A stretch of 10,370 nucleotides of DNA from contig WLNK01000029.1 in the NCBI GenBank assembly GCA_009699795.1, positions 1 through 10,370 of the forward strand. The letters are read 5' to 3'. The position numbers were made by a program, and so were the translations under genes. The notes beneath the pieces are model-generated. The model made no database searches. It worked only from the letters and a program-made list of their open reading frames with translations, and had not been told where the DNA came from. Below are positions 1-7,475 of the stretch, piece after piece. Origin of the DNA: Actinomycetota bacterium (GTDB lineage: Bacteria > Actinomycetota > Actinomycetes > Nanopelagicales > Nanopelagicaceae). The first letter of the stretch is position 1; every line of letters starts with the position of its first letter.

Positions 1-1
1 C

Positions 2-1387
2 GACGGACTCGGAAACTACGAATACGGTTGGTCAGATTCCAATGATGCTGGCAGCAATGCAAAGCGCGGCCTTAATGAAGATGTCGTACGCGATATCTCA
101 TCTAAGAAGAGCGAGCCACAGTGGATGTTGGATATGCGCCTTAAAGGACTTTCACTCTTTGAGAAGAAGCCAATGCCATCTTGGGGTTCAGATCTATCTG
201 GAATTTTCTTTGACACGATTAAGTACTTTGTGCGTTCGACAGAGAAGCAAGCAGCTACGTGGGAAGACTTGCCTGAAGATATTAAAAACACATATGACCG
301 CTTGGGTATTCCTGAAGCAGAAAAGCAACGCCTAGTTTCAGGAGTCGCAGCGCAATACGAATCAGAGGTTGTTTACCACTCAATTCGTGAGGATTTGGAA
401 AAGCAAGGCGTTATCTTCCTTGACACTGACAGCGCGCTAAAGCTGCACCCAGAACTCTTCAAAGAATATTTTGCAACAGTTATTCCTGTTGGTGACAACA
501 AGTTTGCCGCTCTTAATACATCAGTGTGGTCCGGTGGATCATTTATCTATGTTCCAAAGGGCGTGCATGTAGATATTCCTCTACAGGCCTACTTCCGCAT
601 TAACACCGAAAATATGGGTCAATTCGAGCGCACTTTAATCATTGCGGATGAGGATTCATATATTCACTACGTCGAAGGCTGCACTGCTCCTATTTATAAA
701 TCAGATTCTCTTCACTCTGCAGTTGTTGAAATTATTGTTAAAAAAGGTGCTCGTGTTCGCTACACGACAATTCAAAATTGGTCTAATAACGTTTATAACC
801 TTGTAACAAAGCGTGCTACATGCGCTGAAGGTGCAACTATGGAATGGGTAGATGGAAACATCGGTTCAAAGGTAACCATGAAGTATCCAGCTGTAATGCT
901 TATGGGTCCACATGCAAAGGGTGAGACTCTCTCACTCGCATTTGCTGGTCCAGGACAGCATCAAGATTCTGGAGCAAAGATGGTTCACGCAGCTCCACAT
1001 ACCTCTTCATCTGTTATTTCTAAATCTGTAGCTCGCGGTGGTGGTCGTACTTCATATCGCGGTCTCGTGCAGGTTCAAGAAGGCGCACATCATTCCAAGA
1101 GCACTGTTAAGTGCGACGCTCTTCTCGTAGACACAATTTCTCGATCTGATACATATCCATATGTTGATATTCGCGAAGATGATGTATCTATGGGACACGA
1201 AGCAACAGTTTCTAAAGTAAGCGATGATCAACTTTTCTATCTCATGTCTCGTGGGCTCACTGAAGACGAAGCTATGGCAATGATTGTTCGTGGATTTATT
1301 GAACCAATCGCACGTGAGCTTCCGATGGAGTATGCACTCGAACTCAACCGTCTCATTGAACTTCAAATGGAAGGTGCAGTTGGTTAA
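2..1387 (+). CDS. sufB: SufB, Fe-S cluster scaffold subunit (5' end cut by window)
   Basis: SufB is the core scaffold subunit of the cytosolic SufBCD complex, on which new iron-sulfur clusters are built. The reading frame is open from base 2, and the first visible residues (LGNYEYGWSDS, then RGLNEDVVRDIS and WMLDMRLKGL) are the conserved SufB N-terminal region, so the true start lies shortly before the window. The 461 visible residues are close to the family length. The beta-helix core is followed by VKCDALL, whose cysteine (codon at 1112-1114) matches the conserved scaffold cysteine of SufB. The C-terminal helical block contains DDQLFYLMSRG and VRGFIEPIARELP, typical of SufB/SufD. The internal ATG at 125 is not the start, because conserved sequence continues upstream of it. 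The stop codon overlaps the sufD ATG in TAATG. Identification is very secure; only the missing N-terminus is uncertain. Confidence 0.97.
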   Translation, partial: DGLGNYEYGWSDSNDAGSNAKRGLNEDVVRDISSKKSEPQWMLDMRLKGLSLFEKKPMPSWGSDLSGIFFDTIKYFVRSTEKQAATWEDLPEDIKNTYDRLGIPEAEKQRLVSGVAAQYESEVVYHSIREDLEKQGVIFLDTDSALKLHPELFKEYFATVIPVGDNKFAALNTSVWSGGSFIYVPKGVHVDIPLQAYFRINTENMGQFERTLIIADEDSYIHYVEGCTAPIYKSDSLHSAVVEIIVKKGARVRYTTIQNWSNNVYNLVTKRATCAEGATMEWVDGNIGSKVTMKYPAVMLMGPHAKGETLSLAFAGPGQHQDSGAKMVHAAPHTSSSVISKSVARGGGRTSYRGLVQVQEGAHHSKSTVKCDALLVDTISRSDTYPYVDIREDDVSMGHEATVSKVSDDQLFYLMSRGLTEDEAMAMIVRGFIEPIARELPMEYALELNRLIELQMEGAVG

Positions 1388-2475
1388 TGAGCACTCTCAC
1401 AACTAACTACTTAACCCCAACTGGCCGCGAGGAAGCTTGGAGATTTACACCTCTAAAAAGGCTTGGCGGTCTCCATGATGGAAGCGCCAAGATTGAGGAT
1501 CGCAATTCTCTTTCCTATTCAGGTTCGTCAGCAGGAGTTTCTTTCGATCGATTATCGCGCGCATTGGCTCCAACACTGACAGAGATTGATGACGTAATAG
1601 TTTCCAGAATTCGCGATCACGCAAGTGATGTAGCTGTTTTGACAATAAAGGCAGAGAGCGAAATCGCCGAACCAATTTACTTAAACCGCATAAAAGGTGG
1701 ACTTGCGAGTGCAGAACTTTCGCGAGTTCAGATTCGCATTGAAAGCCATGCCAAGGCAACAATTATTATCGAAAATAACGGGGGAGCAGTTCTTGCTGAA
1801 GATATAGAAATTAGCGTTGCCCCTGGAGCCTCACTAACTTTTATTACTCTTCAGGAATGGGATGCAGGCTCCATTCACGCTGCCCGACATCACGCAATTG
1901 TTGATCGAGATGCAACTTTCAAATCTATTGTGGTCACTGTAGGCGGTTCACTTGTACGAATGCTTCCGACCGTAGATTTCATAGCTCCAGGTGCATCGGC
2001 CGAACTTCTTGGCGTCTATTTTGCGACTAGCGGGCAATTCTTTGAACATCGAATGTTTGTTGACCACAAAGTACCTAATGCGAAATCACGAGTAAATTAC
2101 AAAGGCGCCCTGGCTGGAGATCAGGCACACACCGTATGGATCGGTGATGTTTTTATCCGCGCTGCAGCCGAAGGCACAGACACCTACGAACTCAATCGCA
2201 ATCTCCTTCTCACCGATGGCGCTCGAGCAGACTCAGTTCCAAATTTGGAGATTGAAACCGGAGAAATCGTTGGAGCAGGCCACGCAAGCACGACGGGACG
2301 CTTTGATGATGAACAACTCTTCTACTTAATGTCTCGTGGAATCGAATTAGAAGATGCGCGCAGACTTGTCGTACGTGGTTTTTTTAATGAAATTGTCTCT
2401 GAAATAGGCGTTGAAACTATTCAAGAGCGACTTATGAATCGCATTGATGACGAACTTGCAAAGGCAGGCAAATAG
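1387..2475 (+). CDS. sufD: SufD, Fe-S cluster assembly protein
   Basis: SufD is the partner of SufB in the SufBC2D scaffold complex and is needed for iron acquisition and cluster formation. The 362-residue protein is a SufB paralogue. Its C-terminal part has GAGHASTTGRFDDEQLFYLM followed by the VVRGFFNEIV helix, the family hallmark. The histidine in GAGHAS is in the position of the functionally important SufD histidine. It is shorter than E. coli SufD (about 420 residues), mainly in the divergent N-terminal part; an N-terminal EEAWRFTPLKRL motif is typical of the family. The ATG overlaps the sufB stop (TAATG). A GGAAGG stretch at 1369-1374 lies rather far upstream to act as a Shine-Dalgarno, so coupling to sufB translation is likely. 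SufD rather than a second SufB is supported by length, position and absence of the SufB KCD cysteine motif. Confidence 0.95.
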   Translation: MSTLTTNYLTPTGREEAWRFTPLKRLGGLHDGSAKIEDRNSLSYSGSSAGVSFDRLSRALAPTLTEIDDVIVSRIRDHASDVAVLTIKAESEIAEPIYLNRIKGGLASAELSRVQIRIESHAKATIIIENNGGAVLAEDIEISVAPGASLTFITLQEWDAGSIHAARHHAIVDRDATFKSIVVTVGGSLVRMLPTVDFIAPGASAELLGVYFATSGQFFEHRMFVDHKVPNAKSRVNYKGALAGDQAHTVWIGDVFIRAAAEGTDTYELNRNLLLTDGARADSVPNLEIETGEIVGAGHASTTGRFDDEQLFYLMSRGIELEDARRLVVRGFFNEIVSEIGVETIQERLMNRIDDELAKAGK

Positions 2476-2772
2476 ATGAGCGATCTCCTATTAACTGACC
2501 TAGCAGCCGGAAAGCCAGTTCGAATCGAGAAAAATGGCGAAGCTATCTGTGTAACAAAGGTTGGCGATGAAGTTTTCGCAATCGGAGATGTCTGTTCTCA
2601 CTCTGATGCATCCCTTGCTGAGGGAGAAGTAAATGGCTACAAAATTGAATGTTGGTTACATGGTGCCGAATTTGATCTTCGAACAGGTCAAGCGCTAACA
2701 CCACCGGCAGTTGCTCCAGTGAAGACTTTTTCAGTAAGCGTCGACGGAAACTCCGTCACGGTAGAAGCGTAA
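2476..2772 (+). CDS. Rieske-type [2Fe-2S] ferredoxin in the suf operon
   Basis: This is a 98-residue soluble Rieske-fold protein, related to the small NirD/bphF-type ferredoxins. The cluster ligands are plain: C40-x-H42 (CSH) and C59-x-x-H62 (CWLH), followed by GAEFDLRTGQ, giving the two-Cys, two-His set of a Rieske [2Fe-2S] centre. There is no signal peptide or membrane anchor, so it should be a cytosolic electron carrier. The ATG directly abuts the sufD TAG and the gene is followed within 11 nt by sufC, so it is firmly embedded in the operon. Its role there is not established. Supplying electrons for cluster assembly or sulfur reduction, or acting as a client or sensor of cluster status, are reasonable inferences. 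Similar Rieske genes sit in suf operons of some other actinobacteria (for example streptomycetes) as far as I recall. Confidence 0.92.
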   Translation: MSDLLLTDLAAGKPVRIEKNGEAICVTKVGDEVFAIGDVCSHSDASLAEGEVNGYKIECWLHGAEFDLRTGQALTPPAVAPVKTFSVSVDGNSVTVEA

Positions 2773-2783
2773 TCGGGGAATAG

Positions 2784-3536
2784 ATGAGCACATTAGAAAT
2801 CCGCGGCCTTAAAGTTTCGGTTGATACAGAGAACGGCGCTGTCGAAATCTTGAAGGGTGTTGATTTAACAATCAAGTCAGGACAGACACATGCAATTATG
2901 GGTCCTAACGGTTCTGGCAAATCAACGCTTGCGTATTCAATTGCGGGACATCCAAAGTATGCAATTACAGGTGGAACCGTCACGCTCGATGGTGCAGATG
3001 TTTTAGAAATGACCGTCGACGAGCGTGCCAAAGCTGGTCTTTTCTTAGCAATGCAATACCCAGTTGAGGTCCCTGGAGTATCAGTTTCAAACTTCTTACG
3101 TACTGCTGCAACAGCGCTGCGCGGTGAAGCGCCGAAACTTCGTACATGGGTTGGTGAAGTCAAGGATGCGATGGAAGCGCTACACATGGATCCTTCGTTT
3201 GCCCAAAGAAATGTCAATGAGGGTTTTTCTGGTGGAGAAAAGAAGCGTCATGAAATTATGCAGCTAGAACTTCTCAAACCAAAGATTGCAATCCTTGATG
3301 AGACTGATTCTGGTTTGGATGTTGATGCACTTCGTATTGTTTCAGAAGGCGTAAATCGCGCAAAGGATTCAAACAACGTAGGCGTACTTCTCATCACGCA
3401 CTACACGCGTATTCTTAAGTACATCAAGCCGGACTTCGTGCACGTATTTGCTAATGGTCGAGTTGTTGAAGAGGGCGGACCAGAACTCGCAGACAAGCTA
3501 GAAGCAAATGGCTATGCGGAGTACGTCGGGGCCTAA
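2784..3536 (+). CDS. sufC: SufC, ABC-type ATPase of Fe-S assembly
   Basis: SufC is the soluble ABC ATPase that binds SufB and SufD and drives conformational change of the scaffold during cluster assembly; despite its fold it is not a transporter. The 250-residue protein shows Walker A GPNGSGKST (40-48), Q-loop Q91 (AMQYP), the SufC-style signature FSGGEKKRHE (148-157), Walker B IAILDETDSGLD (168-179, catalytic E173) and the switch histidine H206 (LITHYTRIL). ETDSGLD and GGEKKR are diagnostic of SufC rather than of importer ATPases. Length is normal. A GGGGA stretch lies a few bases before the ATG at 2784. The gene ends in TAATG, overlapping sufS. A long antisense frame over this gene is a shadow. 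Confidence 0.97.
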   Translation: MSTLEIRGLKVSVDTENGAVEILKGVDLTIKSGQTHAIMGPNGSGKSTLAYSIAGHPKYAITGGTVTLDGADVLEMTVDERAKAGLFLAMQYPVEVPGVSVSNFLRTAATALRGEAPKLRTWVGEVKDAMEALHMDPSFAQRNVNEGFSGGEKKRHEIMQLELLKPKIAILDETDSGLDVDALRIVSEGVNRAKDSNNVGVLLITHYTRILKYIKPDFVHVFANGRVVEEGGPELADKLEANGYAEYVGA

Positions 3537-4786
3537 TGTCATTAGACGCTTTAACCATTAGAAAGGATTTTCCGATATTTGATCGGACAGTTCGTGATGG
3601 AAAGCGCCTTGTTTACCTTGATAGTGGTGCAACTAGTCAAAAGCCTCTCAGCGTCATTGATGCTGAATCGAATTTTTATAGGTTTCATAACGCAGCGGTT
3701 CATCGTGGCGCGCATCAATTGGCCGAGGAAGCCACCGATGCCTTCGAAAACGCTCGTGAAATAGTTGCAAAATTCATCGGAGCCAAAAGCGATGAAATCG
3801 TATTCACTAAGAGCGCAACTGAATCTCTCAACCTCATTGCTTACGCTATAGGTAATGCAAATCCTGGCAATCGTTTCCACCTCACGCCATCCGATGGCAT
3901 TGTCGTTACAGAGATGGAACACCATGCCAATTTGATTCCTTGGCAACAGTTATCGCAGCGAACAGGCGCAAAATTAAGTTGGTTTGAAGTAACCCCGGAA
4001 GGAAGACTTGATCTCTCTAACATGGCAAGCGTAATTACTGAAAATACGAAGGTCGTTGCTCTAACTCATCAGTCAAACGTTCTCGGGACGATTAACCCTT
4101 TGGATGCCATCGTCAAGCGCGCACACGAAGTAGGTGCAGTTGTAGTACTCGATGCATGTCAATCTGTTCCACATACTTCTCTCAATGTAAAAGATCTAGG
4201 TGTTGATTTTCTCGCTTTTTCTGGACACAAAACCGTTGGGCCAACTGGAGTAGGAATTTTCTGGGGAAAGTCCGAACTCTTACTAGAACTGCCACCATTT
4301 CTCACCGGTGGATCAATGATCGAAAATGTAACAATGACTTCAGCTACTTGGGCTCCGGCACCTAAGAAATTTGAAGCAGGTGTTCCCAATATGGCGCAAG
4401 CAGTGGGTCTAGGCGCTGCTCTGAAATACTTGAGCGAAATTGGCATGGGCTCTATTTCACAACACGAGAAGATGCTTACCTCTTCCTTGTTAACTCAATT
4501 GGCGCAAATTTCAGAAGTGAAAGTCATAGGACCAAAAGATATGGTTGATCGCGGAGCTACAGTTTCATTCACAGTGGGTGAGATTCATCCACACGATCTA
4601 GGACAGTATTTAGATTCACTAGGAATTGCTGTGCGTACAGGACACCATTGCGCTTGGCCTTTAACGCGCAAACTCGGAGTACCAGCTACCACTCGAGCTT
4701 CAATGTATCTCTACAACACCCAAGAAGACATAGACCTTTTAGTGACCGGCGTTAAGGGTGCAATGAAATATTTTGGGAGCAAATAA
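3536..4786 (+). CDS. sufS: SufS, class II cysteine desulfurase
   Basis: This PLP-dependent enzyme converts L-cysteine to L-alanine and holds the released sulfur as a persulfide for Fe-S assembly. The 416-residue protein has the full class II set: VYLDSGATSQKP near the N-terminus, EMEHHANLIPW with the cofactor-stacking H130, D206 in VLDACQS, the PLP Schiff-base lysine K232 in FSGHKTVGPTG, and the catalytic cysteine C372 in RTGHHCAWPL, followed by R387 in TTRASMYLYNT. Length is as expected for SufS. The ATG overlaps the sufC stop in TAATG, and the sufS stop overlaps the sufU ATG in the same way, so the three are probably translationally coupled. The adjacent sufU implies that the sulfur acceptor is SufU and not SufE; no sufE is seen here. 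Confidence 0.97.
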   Translation: MSLDALTIRKDFPIFDRTVRDGKRLVYLDSGATSQKPLSVIDAESNFYRFHNAAVHRGAHQLAEEATDAFENAREIVAKFIGAKSDEIVFTKSATESLNLIAYAIGNANPGNRFHLTPSDGIVVTEMEHHANLIPWQQLSQRTGAKLSWFEVTPEGRLDLSNMASVITENTKVVALTHQSNVLGTINPLDAIVKRAHEVGAVVVLDACQSVPHTSLNVKDLGVDFLAFSGHKTVGPTGVGIFWGKSELLLELPPFLTGGSMIENVTMTSATWAPAPKKFEAGVPNMAQAVGLGAALKYLSEIGMGSISQHEKMLTSSLLTQLAQISEVKVIGPKDMVDRGATVSFTVGEIHPHDLGQYLDSLGIAVRTGHHCAWPLTRKLGVPATTRASMYLYNTQEDIDLLVTGVKGAMKYFGSK

Positions 4787-5223
4787 TGGAACTCGACTCC
4801 CTTTATCAAGATATTATTTTGGATCACTATAAGCATCCGCAAAACAAGAAATTAGCCACTAGCTACGACGCGCAAGTTCATCACATTAATCCAAGTTGTG
4901 GAGATGAAATCACCCTGAACTTAACACTCAAAGATGGGCTCGTTGATTGCATTACGTGGGACGGTGTTGGGTGCTCAATCTCCCAGGCAAGTGTTTCTAT
5001 ATTGAGCGATTTGCTCAAAGGCAAAACAATTTCGCAAGCACAGATTATTCAGGATGAATTTCTCCATCTCATGCAGAGTAAAGGTTCTAAAGATGGCAGC
5101 GCTGAACTGTTAGAAGATGCCGTGGCTTTGGCTGGTGTTTCAAAGTATCCAGCTCGAATTAAGTGCGCCCTTCTTGGTTGGATGGCCTATAAAGATGCAG
5201 TCGTTCAAGCCCAATCAAAGTAA
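4786..5223 (+). CDS. sufU: SufU, zinc-dependent sulfur transfer protein
   Basis: SufU is an IscU-fold protein that, in Gram-positive Suf systems, accepts persulfide sulfur from SufS and relays it to the SufBCD scaffold. The 145-residue protein keeps the expected metal and sulfur ligands: C38 and D40 in NPSCGDE, C63 in GVGCSIS, and C127 in RIKCALLGW. The pattern matches the zinc-binding Cys-Asp-Cys-Cys site of the Bacillus protein. The insertion between the second and third cysteines (about 64-126) is of SufU type and longer than in IscU. The ATG overlaps the sufS stop in TAATG, with a good Shine-Dalgarno GGGAG at 4775-4779 inside sufS. It could be called IscU-like, but gene context and insertion favour SufU. 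Confidence 0.95.
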   Translation: MELDSLYQDIILDHYKHPQNKKLATSYDAQVHHINPSCGDEITLNLTLKDGLVDCITWDGVGCSISQASVSILSDLLKGKTISQAQIIQDEFLHLMQSKGSKDGSAELLEDAVALAGVSKYPARIKCALLGWMAYKDAVVQAQSK

Positions 5224-5245
5224 GATTAGATGAACAATTAGATAT

Positions 5246-5251
5246 GAGGAG
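5246..5251 (+). promoter_or_regulatory. Shine-Dalgarno site of the sufT-like gene
   Basis: GAGGAG lies six bases before the ATG at 5258. It is the clearest ribosome binding site in the suf operon and fixes this start. Unlike its neighbours, this last operon gene follows a 34-nt gap, so it is probably translated independently of sufU. Confidence 0.75.
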
Positions 5252-5257
5252 AAGTTA

Positions 5258-5569
5258 ATGACAGCGAAGATAGATGACGTGACTGAGGCGATGAAAGATG
5301 TTGTCGACCCAGAACTCGGTATCAATGTTGTTGATCTTGGTCTGATTTATGACGTAATGGTTGATGAGAGCAATATAGCAATTCTCAATATGACTCTAAC
5401 ATCGGCTGCCTGCCCACTCCAGGATGTCATTGAAGATCAAACACGCGCTGCCTTAGCTCCTCTGACTTCTGATGTAAAAATCAATTGGGTATGGATGCCG
5501 CCATGGGGTCCGGATAAAATCACCGACGATGGTCGTGAGCAACTACGCGCTCTCGGCTTCACGGTTTGA
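5258..5569 (+). CDS. sufT: SufT-like MIP18/DUF59 Fe-S maturation protein
   Basis: This is a 103-residue single-domain MIP18 (DUF59) protein, the family that includes SufT and the N-terminal domain of Mrp/ApbC carriers, with a role in Fe-S protein maturation. The family core is clear: VVDPELGINVVDLGLIYDV (15-33) with the conserved Asp-Pro-Glu, then TLTSAACPLQDVI, where C52 is the conserved cysteine that can bind metal or cluster, and VWMPPWGPDKITDDGREQL near the end. The DUF59 family also occurs in the phenylacetate oxygenase operon (PaaD), but position as last gene of suf supports the SufT role. Start is supported by GAGGAG six bases upstream. It completes the common actinobacterial order sufB-D-C-S-U-T. 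Confidence 0.92.
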   Translation: MTAKIDDVTEAMKDVVDPELGINVVDLGLIYDVMVDESNIAILNMTLTSAACPLQDVIEDQTRAALAPLTSDVKINWVWMPPWGPDKITDDGREQLRALGFTV

Positions 5570-5603
5570 TAAATCAAATCGCATTCCTAGAAATTAGTTT
5601 CTA
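5565..5603 (+). promoter_or_regulatory. Possible promoter with two palindromes before the ABC gene
   Basis: The short gap between the sufT-like gene and the ABC gene holds a possible promoter: TTGATA (5566-5571), a 16-nt spacer, and TAGAAA (5588-5593). It would start transcription a few bases before the ATG at 5604, giving an almost leaderless mRNA; no Shine-Dalgarno is visible. Two perfect inverted repeats coincide with these boxes: TTTGAT-AA-ATCAAA (5565-5578) and TAGAAA-TTAG-TTTCTA (5588-5603), the latter abutting the start codon. Promoter assignment is inference; the palindromes are directly visible but short. Confidence 0.4.
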
Positions 5604-7475
5604 ATGTCAATGCATGCCAGTTGGATGGCTCTTCGCACTCTAGGTTCAGATCAATCTGTTAAGAATGCAAAGTTAAAACCTGGAACCTTAAAACGAATAG
5701 CTGGATATGCCGCACCATACAAAATAATTTTCATTATTTTTTTCTTCGCCCTGATTCTGGACGCTCTCTTGACGGTTGCCACACCGCTGCTCCTAAGAGA
5801 GCTCGTGGATAAGGGAGTAGTTCCCAAAGATGGCGCTCTGGTTACAAAACTTGCAGTAGTTGTGGGCTTGTTGGCCATTGTCACCGCGGCCATCAACGTT
5901 TTGGTTCGCTGGATTTCAGCAAAGATTGGCGAAGGCCTAATTTACGATTTACGATCTCAAGTTTTTGAACACGTACAGGAACAATCGGTTGCCTTCTTCA
6001 CTCGCACTCAAACCGGGGCGCTGATAACTCGCATTAACAGTGATGTCATAGGTGCTCAGCGAGCTTTTACTTCAACTTTTTCGGGAGTAATAAGTAATAC
6101 TCTGACGCTTTTATTGGTTGTAGGAACACTCCTTGCACTGAGTTGGCAAATTACTTTGGCATCGCTTGCTTTGCTGCCAATATTTCTTGCTCCCACCAAA
6201 TGGATTGGTTCAAAATTGCAGGGCTACACCCGCGATTCTTATGAGCTAAATGCCGAAATGTCATCTGCTATGACTGAGAGATTTAATGTTTCAGGAGCGC
6301 TTTTAGTCAAGCTTTATGGTGATCCAAGTGATGAGTCTTGGATGTTTAGAAAACGAGCTAGAAGAGTTGCAGATATCGGTATTTCAATGGCAATGCTCAA
6401 CACCTTTTTCTTCATTGCGCTCATTAGTATCGCTGCGATAGCGACCGCGGTGGCATACGGCGTAGGCGGACACCTTGCTATAAGTGGTTCAATCACTGTT
6501 GGAAGTTTGATTGCTATAACAACACTTCTTGCCCGGCTTTATGCGCCGCTGGTCTCACTAGCATCTGTTCGCGTAGATGTGATGGGCGCTCTAGTTTCAT
6601 TCGAAAGAGTTTTTGAGGTGCTTGATCTAGTTCCTATGGTTCAAGATGCGGTTGATGCAAAAAAACTTGAGTGTCAAACGCCTGAAATTGAATTCGAAAA
6701 TGTTCATTTCTCTTATCCCAAGGCGAGCGATATATCCCTTGCTTCCCTTGAGTCCGCAGCGAGACCAGAACTTGTTGATTCTGGTGAAATTCTTAAGGGC
6801 ATTTCATTTACGGCTAAGCCCGGAACGTTAACCGCTTTAGTTGGTCCTTCGGGTGCAGGCAAGACCACAATAAGTGCACTGCTACCTAGACTTTACGATG
6901 TTTCCGCAGGTTCAATAAAAATAGATAGTCAAGATATTCGAACTCTAACTCTTGCTTCACTGCGCCATAACATTGGCGTAGTAATGCAGGATTCTCATCT
7001 TTTCCACGATTCGATTGCGGCAAATTTGCGGTATGCAAAACCTGATGCAACGGATTCCGAAATGCAAAAGGCATGCGAAGCAGCACAAATTTGGGAGCTC
7101 ATTCAAAGTTTGCCAAATGGATTCGACACAATGGTGGGAGAGCGCGGTCATCGCCTTTCTGGGGGAGAAAAACAACGCCTAGCAATTGCGCGCCTTTTAC
7201 TCAAAGCCCCTTCAATAGTTGTATTGGACGAAGCGACAGCGCATCTAGATTCAGAAAATGAAGAGCTTGTTCAACGTGCGCTAAGTAAAGCTCTTCAAGG
7301 CAGAACAAGTATCGTCATCGCTCATCGGTTAAGTACGATTATGGCTGCAGATCAAATTTTGGTTTTAGAAAATGGTCACATCGTTGAACGTGGTCGACAT
7401 GAAGAACTCATTGCCAAGAGTGGTCTTTACTCAGAACTTTTCGCGCGACAGGATCTCACTACGACGAATGAGTAA
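5604..7475 (+). CDS. ABC exporter, fused membrane-ATPase half transporter
   Basis: This is a type IV ABC exporter half-molecule (MsbA/BmrA-like), expected to work as a dimer in the cytoplasmic membrane and to export an unknown, probably lipophilic, substrate. The 623-residue protein has an N-terminal six-helix membrane domain (hydrophobic stretches near 40-60, 80-101, 158-178, 181-197, 264-286 and 297-318). The ATPase domain has Walker A GPSGAGKTT (414-422), Q462 in VMQDS, signature LSGGEKQR (518-525), Walker B IVVLDEATAHLD (538-549, E543) and H574 in IAHRLST. Between the A-loop tyrosine (Y371, FSYP) and the strand before Walker A there is an insertion of about 20 residues containing SLASLES. 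The start at 5604 is the first ATG; ATGs at 5610 and 5625 are alternatives. The 3' end overlaps the convergent SURF1 gene by 45 bp. Substrate cannot be told from sequence. Confidence 0.93.
   Translation: MSMHASWMALRTLGSDQSVKNAKLKPGTLKRIAGYAAPYKIIFIIFFFALILDALLTVATPLLLRELVDKGVVPKDGALVTKLAVVVGLLAIVTAAINVLVRWISAKIGEGLIYDLRSQVFEHVQEQSVAFFTRTQTGALITRINSDVIGAQRAFTSTFSGVISNTLTLLLVVGTLLALSWQITLASLALLPIFLAPTKWIGSKLQGYTRDSYELNAEMSSAMTERFNVSGALLVKLYGDPSDESWMFRKRARRVADIGISMAMLNTFFFIALISIAAIATAVAYGVGGHLAISGSITVGSLIAITTLLARLYAPLVSLASVRVDVMGALVSFERVFEVLDLVPMVQDAVDAKKLECQTPEIEFENVHFSYPKASDISLASLESAARPELVDSGEILKGISFTAKPGTLTALVGPSGAGKTTISALLPRLYDVSAGSIKIDSQDIRTLTLASLRHNIGVVMQDSHLFHDSIAANLRYAKPDATDSEMQKACEAAQIWELIQSLPNGFDTMVGERGHRLSGGEKQRLAIARLLLKAPSIVVLDEATAHLDSENEELVQRALSKALQGRTSIVIAHRLSTIMAADQILVLENGHIVERGRHEELIAKSGLYSELFARQDLTTTNE

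Noticed and set aside
125..127. ATG 125 as the sufB start
   Set aside because: The frame is open to the window edge and upstream residues are conserved SufB sequence, so this is an internal methionine.
1222..1254. Similar nucleotide stretch in sufB (near 1222-1254) and sufD (near 2304-2339)
   Set aside because: It reflects SufB/SufD paralogy in the DQLFYLMSRG region, not a repeat element.
2756..3217. Long 153-codon open frame on the minus strand over sufC
   Set aside because: It lies wholly antisense to a clear sufC, shows no recognisable domain, and has biased composition as expected from a shadow frame.
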